A stretch of 24,922 nucleotides of DNA, from NCBI GenBank assembly GCA_964610885.1, contig CAZSWR010000055.1, positions 1 to 24,922 of the forward strand, in the 5' to 3' direction. Positions 1 through 7,676 of this stretch are shown here, one piece after another. Source of the DNA: CAZSWR01 sp964610885. Lineage in GTDB: Bacteria > Bacteroidota > Ignavibacteria > Kapaibacteriales > UBA2268. How positions within the stretch are numbered: position 1 is the first letter of the stretch; every line of letters begins with the position of its first letter. The position numbers and the translations under genes were made by a program. The notes below the pieces were generated by a model, which saw only the letters and a program-made list of their open reading frames with translations, had not been told where the DNA came from and did not search any database.

Positions 1-7
1 AATCAAA

Positions 8-40
8 CAGACTGCCCGGCACTCGTAGCCGGGCAGTCTG
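8..40. terminator. Terminator-like perfect hairpin at the left edge
   Basis: CAGACTGCCCGGC (8-20) and GCCGGGCAGTCTG (28-40) form a perfect 13-bp GC-rich stem with a 7-nt loop. It probably ends a gene lying left of the window. The + strand side is followed by CGTTTGGGG and not a T-run. The minus strand side is followed by TTTGATT. Direction is therefore unclear. A G8 run lies at 46-53. Confidence 0.55.
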
Positions 41-178
41 CGTTTGGGGGGGGATTGAAGCATACTATACATACTCAATATGTAGGCGGAAGGAATGATA
101 ACCAGGAATTGTATATGTTTTCATTTGGAAAATTTATAAGAGGATTCCTTTTTATTAGCAACAAGAGAGCTTTTTTGT

Positions 179-186
179 TAAATTTG
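179..186 (+). promoter_or_regulatory. Possible -7 box (TAnnTTTG type) upstream of the lipoprotein peptidase
   Basis: TAAATTTG matches the Bacteroidota -7 consensus TAnnTTTG exactly and lies about 55 bp before the chosen start codon. I see no TTG at the expected 19-21 nt upstream, so this is only a tentative promoter in a very AT-rich stretch. Confidence 0.25.
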
Positions 187-240
187 TTAATTGTTGAAAT
201 GTAAATAAATACATAGTTTTTATAAAAAATGGGTGCTAAT

Positions 241-2289
241 ATGAACAAATGGTTTATTCTTTTAATTTGCCTGTCGGCCGTAGCGATTGTGGCTACTGGT
301 TGCAAAAAAGGCGACAAAGGCAAAAATATGAGTATCATCGACAAATCCACTCAGGAGAAAGTTACAAAGATGCTTTCCGATTCGTCGCAAATAACGGACA
401 AAGAGCGAATTGCCCGCGGTGTGGAGCAAGCGGCTGCATTCTGGACCAAAGAAGACGGCACCGCGAAAGAATTCGAAGAATTTTGCAAGAAAAACTTTCT
501 CCGCACAGAAGCCGAACGCGAAGAGACATTCAAACGCCTCGCATACTACTACGAAGTGCTTGGCGGAAACTTCAACAAAATAACTATCGATTTGAACGTC
601 TTCAACCAATTGGAGATCGGTAAGGAAATGCCCGTTGATCTGATGTTCGCGGCCTACAGCCCTTCGGCATCGATGCTTGAGGACTTCTTCAAGAATAAAA
701 TTGCGTTCTACTGCATTCTGAACTATCCGTGCTATACGCTCAAAGAAAAAGAAGAACTCGGACAGAAATGGTCCCGCCTGGAATGGGCCTATGCCCGCCT
801 TGGCGATATGTTCACATCGAGAGTGCCCGCCGAAATCAACCAAGAAATCACAACTGCTTACACCAAAGCCGATAATTATATCTCCAACTATAACATCATG
901 ATGGGCTACCTCGTGGACGATAACGGCAAAACGCTTTTCGACACCACGAAACGCTTGGTTACGCATTGGGGACTCCGCGACGAATTGAAATCATGGTATG
1001 GAAAGGAAACCGGCCTCGAACACCAGAAAATGATCTATGAAGTTATGAAACGCATCATCTCCCAAGAGATTCCGCAACAAGTAATCAATTCCAACAAATA
1101 CCAATGGAATCCTTACTCGAACAAACTCATCCAAGGCGGCAAAGAAGTGGCCTCGACGCCCGAGCCAAACACACGCTACAAATACTTGCTCGATAACTTC
1201 CTTGCAATGAAGAAAGCCGATGCGTATTCGCCGATGTATCCCGATTACATCAAACGTAACTTCGAGCAATCGATGGAAATCCCCGTCGAATCAATTGAAG
1301 CAATGTTCACTGAACTTTGCTCTTCGCCCACCGTGAAGAAAGTGGCAACAATCATCAAAAACCGCTTGGGCCGCAACCTCGAGCCGTTCGACATCTGGTA
1401 CGACGGATTCAAAGCTCGCGCCAGTTTGGACCAAGAAGCCCTTTCGGCCAAGCTCCGCGCGAAATACCCGAATCCAGGTGCTTTCGCCGAAGATATGCCA
1501 AATATTCTCCGCAAGCTCGGCTTCTCGCAAGAAAAAGCTCAGTCAATCACATCGAAAATCAACGTTGACCCGTCCCGCGGCGCCGGCCACGCAATCGGTG
1601 CATTGATGAAATCCGACAAAGCCCACTTGCGCACTCGCATTGGCGAAAACGGTATGGACTACAAAGGCTACAATATTGCAATTCACGAGTTCGGCCACAC
1701 AGTGGAGCAAACCATTTCGCTCCAAGACGTGGACTACTACACAATGGCCGCCGTGCCGAACACATCCTTTACCGAAGATTGGGCTTTCATCTTCCAATCG
1801 CGCGATTTGGAATTGCTCGGCGAAGGCAAAATCACCGAAGAAACAAAATACCTGAAATCGTTGGATAACTTCTGGTCTGCATACGAAATAATGGGCGTCT
1901 CGCTCGTCGATATCGGCGTCTGGAAATGGCTCTACAAGAATCCTTCGGCCAAACCCGAACAGCTGAAACAAGCAGTAATCAAGATTGCAAAAGACGTTTG
2001 GAATAAATACTATGCCGACGTTTTCGGCCAGAAAGACCAACCGATCTTGGCAATTTATTCGCACATGATCGACAATCCGCTCTACCTTTCGGCGTATCCC
2101 GTTGGCCATTTGATCGAGTTCCAAATCGAACAATACATCGAAGGCAAAAACCTCGGCGAGGAAATGCAGCGCATGCTCACTCAGGGCCGCCTCACTCCTT
2201 CGCATTGGATGAAGGGCGCAGTCGGTGGCGATATCTCCGTTAAGCCGCTAATTCAGGCCACAGAAGAGGCTCTCGGCAAGATTAAATAA
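241..2289 (+). CDS. Lipoprotein with M3-like zinc metallopeptidase motif
   Basis: This encodes a 682-residue predicted lipoprotein. A hydrophobic N-terminal signal ends in a lipobox (VATGC, Cys21), so the protein should be lipid-anchored outside the cytoplasm. The only catalytic signature I see is HEFGH at residues 482-486 (HExxH). A Glu in FTEDWAF follows at about residue 512, 26 residues after the second His. That spacing resembles gluzincins of the M3 (thimet/oligoendopeptidase F) type, where the third zinc ligand lies about 25 residues on. M49 peptidases have HExxxH and a longer gap, so they fit less well. The long helical-looking N-terminal half is unassigned. An in-frame ATG at 229 is possible, but 241 gives the typical MNKW signal start. 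The gene stands alone, with a hairpin 28 bp downstream. Peptidase activity is inferred from the motif; the substrate is unknown. Confidence 0.75.
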   Translation: MNKWFILLICLSAVAIVATGCKKGDKGKNMSIIDKSTQEKVTKMLSDSSQITDKERIARGVEQAAAFWTKEDGTAKEFEEFCKKNFLRTEAEREETFKRLAYYYEVLGGNFNKITIDLNVFNQLEIGKEMPVDLMFAAYSPSASMLEDFFKNKIAFYCILNYPCYTLKEKEELGQKWSRLEWAYARLGDMFTSRVPAEINQEITTAYTKADNYISNYNIMMGYLVDDNGKTLFDTTKRLVTHWGLRDELKSWYGKETGLEHQKMIYEVMKRIISQEIPQQVINSNKYQWNPYSNKLIQGGKEVASTPEPNTRYKYLLDNFLAMKKADAYSPMYPDYIKRNFEQSMEIPVESIEAMFTELCSSPTVKKVATIIKNRLGRNLEPFDIWYDGFKARASLDQEALSAKLRAKYPNPGAFAEDMPNILRKLGFSQEKAQSITSKINVDPSRGAGHAIGALMKSDKAHLRTRIGENGMDYKGYNIAIHEFGHTVEQTISLQDVDYYTMAAVPNTSFTEDWAFIFQSRDLELLGEGKITEETKYLKSLDNFWSAYEIMGVSLVDIGVWKWLYKNPSAKPEQLKQAVIKIAKDVWNKYYADVFGQKDQPILAIYSHMIDNPLYLSAYPVGHLIEFQIEQYIEGKNLGEEMQRMLTQGRLTPSHWMKGAVGGDISVKPLIQATEEALGKIK

Positions 2290-2316
2290 GCCTCAACCAT
2301 TTCTGAAATTTATAAG

Positions 2317-2348
2317 AATCCCTATCCAAAGCAATGAGGATAGGGATT
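2317..2348 (+). terminator. Hairpin downstream of the lipoprotein peptidase gene
   Basis: AATCCCTATCC (2317-2327) and GGATAGGGATT (2338-2348) make a perfect 11-bp stem with a 10-nt loop, 28 bp after the stop codon. The T-tract behind it is weak (TGTGTATC), but position and stem fit a transcription terminator. Confidence 0.65.
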
Positions 2349-2390
2349 TGTGTATCATTCATCGAATGGAATTCATTACATCAATAATGT

Positions 2391-2413
2391 AGGGGCAGGT
2401 TCCAAATCTGCCC
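2391..2413. repeat. Short GGGGCAGGTTCC-type repeat, copy 1
   Basis: GGGCAG (2393-2398) and CTGCCC (2408-2413) flank a 9-nt loop. The 23-nt unit matches 20767-20789 at about 19 of 23 positions by eye, so it is a dispersed intergenic repeat. It lies in the gap between two convergent genes. Confidence 0.45.
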
Positions 2414-2445
2414 AAGAGTGGGTGCCAGAATAGTATCTATGTGGC

Positions 2446-2580
2446 AAGGGGCTGTCTCATAAGTGTCATTCTGAACGAAGTGAAGAATCCATGCCATTCA
2501 TAAGTCCTTGCTAATAATGGATGTTTCACTTTGTTCAATATGACCAAAAACAGTCTTTCGGACTTTTGAGACAGCCCCTT
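2446..2580. repeat. MITE-like 135-bp element with 14-bp perfect terminal inverted repeats
   Basis: AAGGGGCTGTCTCA (2446-2459) and TGAGACAGCCCCTT (2567-2580) are perfect inverted repeats. Inside, CATTCTGAACGAAGTGAAG on the left arm has an imperfect reverse complement on the right arm (GTTTCACTTTGTTCAATATG). The whole unit can therefore fold as one long imperfect hairpin, with about 20 extra bases in the right arm. There is no ORF of note. It lies between the convergent peptidase and cysS genes. I infer a non-autonomous mobile element or palindromic repeat. I do not see a clear target-site duplication. Confidence 0.6.
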
Positions 2581-2608
2581 TGATCATGTATATAATCTGA
2601 AGAAAAAA

Positions 2609-2679
2609 GAATTCATGCCCATCCTTCCATGCATCATTGCGCGACCCTTGACAAATAAAGTGGCAGCCGCCACCTATTG
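2609..2679 (-). repeat. Gene-end repeat, copy 1, abutting the cysS stop codon
   Basis: About 70 bp here resembles 8124-8196. Read in the cysS direction, the stop codon is followed by GGTGGCGGCTGCCACTTTAT, then CAAGGGT(C/T)GCGCA and a purine-rich tail ending in GAATTC. GTGGC/GCCAC (2660-2664 with 2669-2673) plus flanking A/T pairs form a hairpin followed by a T-rich run, so it may serve as the cysS terminator. A second copy and a fragment sit at the 3' end of the DUF3788 gene. Confidence 0.6.
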
Positions 2680-4134
2680 AATCGGTTCGAGGTCGTAGCC
2701 GTCTTTTTTATCCTTGACGCTGAAGCCTAATTCGGTGATTTTAGCTCTTAGCTCGTCGCTTTTCGCCCAATCTTTTGCGGCTTTGGCTGCGAGACGCTCG
2801 TCGGCAAGGGCAATGACTTCGGTAGGAATGTCGGCAGATTCTTCGGCGGGAAGGGCAAATTCCCATGCTTCGAAAATATCGTTCAAATCGCGGAATAAAC
2901 CAAGTAGTGCATTCCTATCCTCGGGGCCAAGCTGGGCGGTATTTGTGGCGTTGATGAAAGTAAATATATGAGCCAATGCCTTGGGAGTGTGCAGGTCGTT
3001 GGCCAATTCGGAAAACGTCTTTTCGCGTAGAGAGTCTGCCAGTTCGGATTTGCCCGATGAAAGCGGTTCGCCGAGGAGTCCGTAGATGAATTCTTGGATC
3101 CTTCGCCGAGCTTTTTGCGCGGCCGAAAGTCCGGCAGCTGTATAATTATAGACGGAGCGGTAGTGCGCCGAGAGCATTGCAAACCGCAGGTCCACTGTGG
3201 ATATGCCTTTGGCTACCAAATCGCGAACAGTGAAGAAATTGCCGAGCGACTTGCTCATTTTCTGGCCCTCGACCTCGAGGAATTCGTTGTGGCACCAATA
3301 CGCAGTCGGTTCGATTCCGTAACCGGCTTTGCTCTGTGCGATTTCGTCTTCGTGGTGGGGGAATTTGAGGTCGATTCCGCCTGTATGGATGTCGAATGGC
3401 AATCCGAGCAATACCTTTTCCATGGCGGAGCACTCGATGTGCCATCCGGGTCGTCCGTCGCAATTTTCGCCGCCGATCTCGAATTCCCAGTATGGTTCGC
3501 CGGGCTTGCGTGCTTTCCACAATGCGAAATCGCTGGCCTGCTCGCGTTCGTATTGGTCGGTGTCCACACGGGTGCCGGCCCGGAAGTTGTCGAAATCTAT
3601 TTTGAAGAGTTTCCCGTATGTGTCGCGGCGGCGCCATTCGCCCACGTTGAAATAGACCGAGCCTTCGGAGACGTAGCCCACGCCCGATTCGACGATTGCG
3701 CGGATCAGCTCCTGCATTTCTTTGATGTATTCGGTTGCTTTGGGCATTGCGAAGAAATGATCGGGGGCGATGCCGAGCGACGAAATATCGTCGATGAAAG
3801 ATTTTTCGTAGAACCGAGTCAGCATGAGTAGGTTCTCCAATGGGTCATCGGTGCGCGTGCCCATTTCGCTGCGCCAGACTATGCTTTCGGGCGAGCTGTC
3901 GCGAATTGTTTTGTCATCGATATTTGTGATGTTCATAACCCAACGGACTGCGTAGCCGCCCACGGTGCGAAGCGTGCGTTGCAGGAAATCGGCGAAAAGG
4001 AATGCGCGCATGTTTCCAATGTGCGCATAGTTATAGACCGTCGGCCCGCAAGAATACATACGTACTTCGTTTGTATCGATGGGCGCGAATTTCTCAATTT
4101 TCTTCGTTAGCGAATTGTAGAGCTGAATCTCCAT
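2674..4134 (-). CDS. cysS: Cysteinyl-tRNA synthetase
   Basis: This 486-residue class I aminoacyl-tRNA synthetase charges tRNA-Cys with cysteine in the cytoplasm. The N-terminal CxxTVYNYAHIGN carries the zinc-binding Cys29 and the HIGH-type motif as HIGN (residues 38-41). The zinc-site segment GWHIECSAM and the following GGIDLKFPHHEDE are present. KMSKS is at 292-296, and the C-terminal helical anticodon-binding region is complete. Length is slightly above the roughly 460 of E. coli. The ATG at 4134 gives the standard MEIQLYN start. It is transcribed alone, its 3' end facing the upstream lipoprotein gene. Its stop codon lies at the edge of a repeated hairpin sequence. A TATATTTG box lies about 97 bp upstream. 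Confidence 0.97.
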   Translation of the reverse strand: MEIQLYNSLTKKIEKFAPIDTNEVRMYSCGPTVYNYAHIGNMRAFLFADFLQRTLRTVGGYAVRWVMNITNIDDKTIRDSSPESIVWRSEMGTRTDDPLENLLMLTRFYEKSFIDDISSLGIAPDHFFAMPKATEYIKEMQELIRAIVESGVGYVSEGSVYFNVGEWRRRDTYGKLFKIDFDNFRAGTRVDTDQYEREQASDFALWKARKPGEPYWEFEIGGENCDGRPGWHIECSAMEKVLLGLPFDIHTGGIDLKFPHHEDEIAQSKAGYGIEPTAYWCHNEFLEVEGQKMSKSLGNFFTVRDLVAKGISTVDLRFAMLSAHYRSVYNYTAAGLSAAQKARRRIQEFIYGLLGEPLSSGKSELADSLREKTFSELANDLHTPKALAHIFTFINATNTAQLGPEDRNALLGLFRDLNDIFEAWEFALPAEESADIPTEVIALADERLAAKAAKDWAKSDELRAKITELGFSVKDKKDGYDLEPIQ

Positions 4135-4230
4135 TTTGTTCTCTATATATATTGATACTATTATCTATGGCCAATGTACAGGAATTATTTTTCAATCAAA
4201 ACAAATCGTCCAATTGCAAATAATCCAATG

Positions 4231-4238
4231 CAAATATA
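4231..4238 (-). promoter_or_regulatory. Possible -7 box for cysS
   Basis: On the minus strand this reads TATATTTG, an exact match to TAnnTTTG. A TTG occurs 16 nt upstream rather than the usual 19-21, so the promoter call is weak. Confidence 0.3.
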
Positions 4239-4302
4239 CAGATTATTATTATTCCAATAAAGAGCAAGGCCGACACTTTTTTGCGATGAAGATGAGATGA
4301 TG

Positions 4303-4461
4303 AGCTGATGTGGTGATGTGAAGATGAGATGATGTGGTGATGTGAAGATGATAGTAGCAAGTAGCAAGGTACAAGTAGCAAGTCACATCTTGTCTTGTCC
4401 TAAATAGAGTTGACTTGCTCCTTTTACCTTTTTACTTGCAACTATTTTCACCACATCAGCT
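4303..4461. repeat. 159-bp long-hairpin element between cysS and the phosphohexomutase gene
   Basis: AGCTGATGTGGTGA (4303-4316) and TCACCACATCAGCT (4448-4461) are perfect 14-bp inverted repeats. An inner pair is nearly complementary over about 35 bp: the GCAAG-rich stretch at 4352-4386 with 4411-4445. The left part also carries short direct repeats (GATGAGATGATG and GTGGTGATGTGAAG, each twice), and AGTAGCAAG recurs in the inner arm. No coding potential is evident. It fills the gap between two divergent genes. A fragment similar to its end (AAGCTGATGTGCTGAT) recurs after the TPR gene near 11859-11874. I infer a palindromic mobile or repeat element. Confidence 0.6.
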
Positions 4462-4518
4462 AATTAACTAATCATAGTACCGGCAAAAGCATCTCTTCAT
4501 TCATTGATGAAGCATCTC

Positions 4519-4549
4519 TTGGCAATGATAACTGTTTTGATTAGTTTTG
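4519..4549 (+). promoter_or_regulatory. Bacteroidota-type promoter of the glmM-like gene
   Basis: TTG (4519-4521), a 20-nt spacer and TAGTTTTG (4542-4549) fit the TTG-N19-21-TAnnTTTG consensus. Transcription would start near 4553, giving a leader of about 32 nt to the ATG at 4585. It would also rule out the upstream in-frame ATG codons at 4504, 4507 and 4525. Confidence 0.5.
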
Positions 4550-4584
4550 TATTAGTACGATTTGACAACAAAACGAAGAATAAT

Positions 4585-5940
4585 ATGCCATTCATCAGGT
4601 CAGTTTCCGGGCTTCGCGCCACCACGGCCGATTGTTTGCCCGAGGAAACGATTAAGCAATACGTTTCGGCCTTCCATGCGGTTTGTCCCGCCGGCGCAAT
4701 AGCTGTGGGGCGCGATGGCCGTCCGTCCGGCGAATCAATTTCCGAAATCATTATTAACGAACTCGTCCGCATGGGCCGCGAAGTGCATTCGCTGGGAATA
4801 GTTCCCACGCCGACTGTCCAACTATTCGCCGAGCGCGAAGGCTTCGCAGGCGGAATCGCAGTTACGGCATCGCACAATCCGAGCGAATGGAACGGCCTGA
4901 AATTCGTTAATTCGAGTGGCGTCTTCCTGAACAAAGAAGAAAACCTGCAACTCTGGCAATTGGTGGACGCTTGCGCCACGGCTCCGGAGCGAGCGGAGGG
5001 AGGCAAAAGAATCGAAGTTGACGATCCGATTGGCCAACACATACAGAAAATATTCGACATAGGGCTTTTCGGAGAATCCGCCTTGGAGCAGATTGCCGGT
5101 CGGAAACTGAGGGCAGTCGTAGATGCAGTCAATTCATCCGGTTCGGAGGCAGTGCCTCGGCTGCTGCGGCGCTTGGGAATCGAACCGATCGAGCTGTATT
5201 GCGACGGCAGCGGCCGCTTTCCGCACACGCCCGAACCGCTTCCGCAAAACCTTGGCGAATTGGCCAAGCGGACAAAAGAAGAAAATGCAGATTTCGGTAT
5301 CGCAGTCGATCCGGACGCCGACCGCTTGGTGCTAATCGACGAAAACGGCAACCCAATCGGCGAAGAGAAAACTATCGCGATTGCCGTGGAGTCCGTCCTG
5401 TCTTCGCCGAAGTATTCCACCCGTAAAAATGCAGTTGTGGTGAACCATTCGACGACACGGCTGGTCGAAGATATTGCCGCAAAATACTCAGGTGTTGCGT
5501 ATCGGTCGGCTGTGGGTGAAATCAATGTGGTCGAAAAAATGAAAGCTACCGGCGCCGTCGTGGGTGGCGAGGGCAGCGGTGGCGTTATTCTGCCCGATTG
5601 CCACTATGGCCGCGATTCGCTGGTTGGGATTGCACTGCTGGCCGACTTGGTCCGCCGCACCGGACTCAAGCTCTCCGAGATTGCATCTCAATTCCCCGCC
5701 TACGCGATGGTCAAACTGAAAAAAGAGTTCCATGGCGACATGAATAGCATTATCCAAACAGTTAAGGAAATGTTCCCCGAAGATGAACTGAACACAGAAG
5801 ATGGAATAAAAATCATTCGCTCGCGCAGCTGGGCGCAATTACGCACCTCGAATACCGAACCGATCGTGCGCGCCATTTCGGAAGCTCCCACACGCGAAGA
5901 AGCAACAGAGCTAGCCCAATCGTTGCTGGATTTGTGCTGA
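4585..5940 (+). CDS. glmM: Phosphoglucosamine mutase-like alpha-D-phosphohexomutase
   Basis: This 451-residue cytoplasmic enzyme shifts phosphate between C6 and C1 of a hexose phosphate. It is most likely glucosamine-6-phosphate to glucosamine-1-phosphate, on the route to UDP-GlcNAc, peptidoglycan and LPS. All four family loops are present: TASHNPSEWNG with phosphoserine Ser96, the metal site DPDADR at 242-247, the sugar loop GGEGSGG at 327-333, and the phosphate loop RTSNTEP at 420-426. GGEG(S/N)GG followed by PDxHYGRD is, from memory, the form in Bacteroidota GlmM, while enteric GlmM has GGEQSGH. Phosphomannomutase activity cannot be excluded. An in-frame 27-codon extension from 4504 looks like a signal peptide but is unexpected for this family, and the promoter overlaps it. 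A hairpin follows 17 bp after the stop. Confidence 0.85.
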   Translation: MPFIRSVSGLRATTADCLPEETIKQYVSAFHAVCPAGAIAVGRDGRPSGESISEIIINELVRMGREVHSLGIVPTPTVQLFAEREGFAGGIAVTASHNPSEWNGLKFVNSSGVFLNKEENLQLWQLVDACATAPERAEGGKRIEVDDPIGQHIQKIFDIGLFGESALEQIAGRKLRAVVDAVNSSGSEAVPRLLRRLGIEPIELYCDGSGRFPHTPEPLPQNLGELAKRTKEENADFGIAVDPDADRLVLIDENGNPIGEEKTIAIAVESVLSSPKYSTRKNAVVVNHSTTRLVEDIAAKYSGVAYRSAVGEINVVEKMKATGAVVGGEGSGGVILPDCHYGRDSLVGIALLADLVRRTGLKLSEIASQFPAYAMVKLKKEFHGDMNSIIQTVKEMFPEDELNTEDGIKIIRSRSWAQLRTSNTEPIVRAISEAPTREEATELAQSLLDLC

Positions 5941-5957
5941 TATTATATACAACAACA

Positions 5958-5991
5958 ACTTCCGCCCGAAACCGGCAAGTGGGGCGGAAGT
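5958..5991 (+). terminator. Hairpin after the glmM-like gene
   Basis: ACTTCCGCCC (5958-5967) and GGGCGGAAGT (5982-5991) form a perfect 10-bp stem with a 14-nt loop, 17 bp downstream of the stop codon. There is only a short T-rich stretch (CGTTTGG) behind it, so termination is inferred from position and stem strength. Confidence 0.55.
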
Positions 5992-6146
5992 CGTTTGGAG
6001 CCGGAAATCTGCTGACTTCCGGTGTTCGTCTGAAAGTTCAGTTATTACTCATTCATAATTACACAAAGAGTTGCCATTGGTTGCAAACGAAGCGCAAGTT
6101 GTGGATAACTGAATCAATATCGACTTTTACTAAATGAAATGAATCA

Positions 6147-6737
6147 ATGCCAATACAAACGACTAAAAAGATAATACTGGCTTCGCAATCGCCGCGGCGA
6201 AAGAAGCTTTTGGAGCAGATTGGGCTGAACTTTACGGTTGTCCATTCGGACTTCGACGAGGAAGCAGTCAATTCCTCTGCGACTCCGCGCGAACATGCTC
6301 GATTGCTTGCGCTCGGCAAGGCTCGGGATGTAGCTTCGCGTTACGACGGCCAGTACATAGTCATTGGGGCCGATACGATCGTCGTGCTCGATGGCGAAAT
6401 ACTGAACAAACCCAAATCGGCCGAACAGGCTTCGGAAATGCTTAACAAACTCAGCGGACGGACGCACACTGTCTTCACGGGCATAGCACTGATCGATTGT
6501 TCGGCGGGGGTGGAAATCACGGACGTCGGGGCCACGGAGGTTACTTTCCGCAAATTGGAGCAGTCCGAGATTGATGAATACATAGCGGGCGGCTCGCCGA
6601 TGGACAAGGCCGGAAGCTATGGCATCCAAGACGACTACGGCGCTGTCTTCGTCAGCCGGATTGAGGGCTGCTACTACAATATTGTCGGGCTTCCGCTCGA
6701 AATGGTATTTTCAAAGTTGAAGGAATTAATCAAATGA
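6147..6737 (+). CDS. maf: Maf/YhdE-type nucleoside triphosphate pyrophosphatase
   Basis: This is a 196-residue Maf family protein, a cytoplasmic pyrophosphatase that hydrolyses dTTP, UTP and some modified nucleotides. The N-terminal ILASQSPRRKKLL, the GADTIV segment with the metal-binding Asp, and KAGSYGIQ followed by GCYYNIVGLPL match the Maf/YhdE branch better than the YceF branch. Length is normal. The ATG at 6147 lies directly before the first strand. The TGA stop overlaps the ATG of the following permease gene (ATGA), so the two are almost certainly co-transcribed. No functional link between nucleotide house-cleaning and sugar import is known to me, so the pairing looks like operon packing. 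Confidence 0.94.
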   Translation: MPIQTTKKIILASQSPRRKKLLEQIGLNFTVVHSDFDEEAVNSSATPREHARLLALGKARDVASRYDGQYIVIGADTIVVLDGEILNKPKSAEQASEMLNKLSGRTHTVFTGIALIDCSAGVEITDVGATEVTFRKLEQSEIDEYIAGGSPMDKAGSYGIQDDYGAVFVSRIEGCYYNIVGLPLEMVFSKLKELIK

Positions 6738-7612
6738 AGCCGCAAGGCAAACGCAATATCGAAACGCTGACCATGCTGCTGCCGTGGATACTGACATTCG
6801 CGGTCTTTTGGCTGTATCCTCTTGCATATTCGGCGTACCTGAGCATGACCAAATACACCACGCTGACGGGCGAGATGAGTTTCATCGGATTCGAGAATTA
6901 CTCGGCAGTCTTCGCCGATCCGGTTTTCTACAAATCGCTCGCGAATACGATAATTTTCACTGTCGGGACTGTGCCGCTCACGGCTGCGCTTGCGCTCTTT
7001 CTGGCGGTACTGCTGAACAGCCGGTTGGCGCGGTGGAGGGAGTTCTTCCGTGCGTCTTTCTTTATGCCGTCGGTAACGTCCATGGTCGTACTGTCGTTGA
7101 TATTCAACAACCTTTATTCCAAATCGGGATATATTAACTCGATTCTTTCGATGATCGGCGCCCCATTTCCCGACCGGGGATGGCTGCTCGAGCCATCGAC
7201 CGCTTTGATGTCCATTATGGGTATGGACATTTGGATTTCTGCCGGATACTACATGGTACTTTTCTTGGCGGGAATGCAGGCCATACCGGACGACCTATAC
7301 GATTCGGCGCGACTTGCCGGCGCCTCGCCCTGGCAAACCTTCTGGCGGATTACTTTCCCGATGCTGCGCAACACGACAATGTTGGTTATCGTGATCAACA
7401 CAATAAAGGCGTTTCAGGTCTTCATCGAAATATTCGTGATGACGAAGGGCGGCCCGTTGGACGCCACCTCGACGCTTGTCTATCAGGTGTATTCCAATGC
7501 TTTCGAGAAAATGGATATGTTCGGATATGCCTCTGCGCTGGCGTACGTTGTCTTTGCGGTATTGCTCGCGATGTCCCTCGTGCAGATGAAACTATTGCGC
7601 GCAAAGGATTAA
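6734..7612 (+). CDS. Sugar ABC transporter permease (MalF/UgpA type), orphan
   Basis: This 292-residue inner-membrane protein shows about six hydrophobic segments, the first at residues 11-35. It carries the EAA loop of binding-protein-dependent importers (IPDDLYDSARLAGASPWQTF, around 185-205, with the invariant Gly at 196) that contacts the ATPase. The N-terminal SMTKYTTLTGEMSFIGFENY resembles MalF/UgpA-type permeases of carbohydrate uptake class 1. Such importers normally need a second permease of the MalG/UgpE type, a solute-binding protein and an ATPase. None is present on either side here: maf overlaps upstream and yraN converges from the other strand 64 bp downstream. The partners must be elsewhere, or the gene is a remnant that is still intact. 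The substrate cannot be predicted. Confidence 0.9.
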   Translation: MKPQGKRNIETLTMLLPWILTFAVFWLYPLAYSAYLSMTKYTTLTGEMSFIGFENYSAVFADPVFYKSLANTIIFTVGTVPLTAALALFLAVLLNSRLARWREFFRASFFMPSVTSMVVLSLIFNNLYSKSGYINSILSMIGAPFPDRGWLLEPSTALMSIMGMDIWISAGYYMVLFLAGMQAIPDDLYDSARLAGASPWQTFWRITFPMLRNTTMLVIVINTIKAFQVFIEIFVMTKGGPLDATSTLVYQVYSNAFEKMDMFGYASALAYVVFAVLLAMSLVQMKLLRAKD

Positions 7613-7676
7613 CAGCGGATTTGCCATTGCTCCCGAGTGTGGATTGTTTTGATAGAATCATTCTACCGAAAAGATC

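Noticed and set aside
3094..3831. 245-codon open frame on the + strand inside cysS
   Set aside because: It is the antisense shadow of a certain cysS coding region, with no recognisable domain. Similar long antisense frames inside mutS, pepT, lat and the TPR gene were discarded for the same reason.
4504..4584. N-terminal extension of the glmM-like protein resembling a signal peptide
   Set aside because: Phosphohexomutases are cytoplasmic, the family start aligns at MPFIRS (4585), and a consensus promoter overlaps the extension.
6100..6108. TGTGGATAA, a perfect DnaA-box 9-mer (minus strand TTATCCACA) before maf
   Set aside because: It is a single box with no AT-rich unwinding element, further boxes, dnaA or gyrB nearby. 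One such 9-mer in 25 kb is not surprising.
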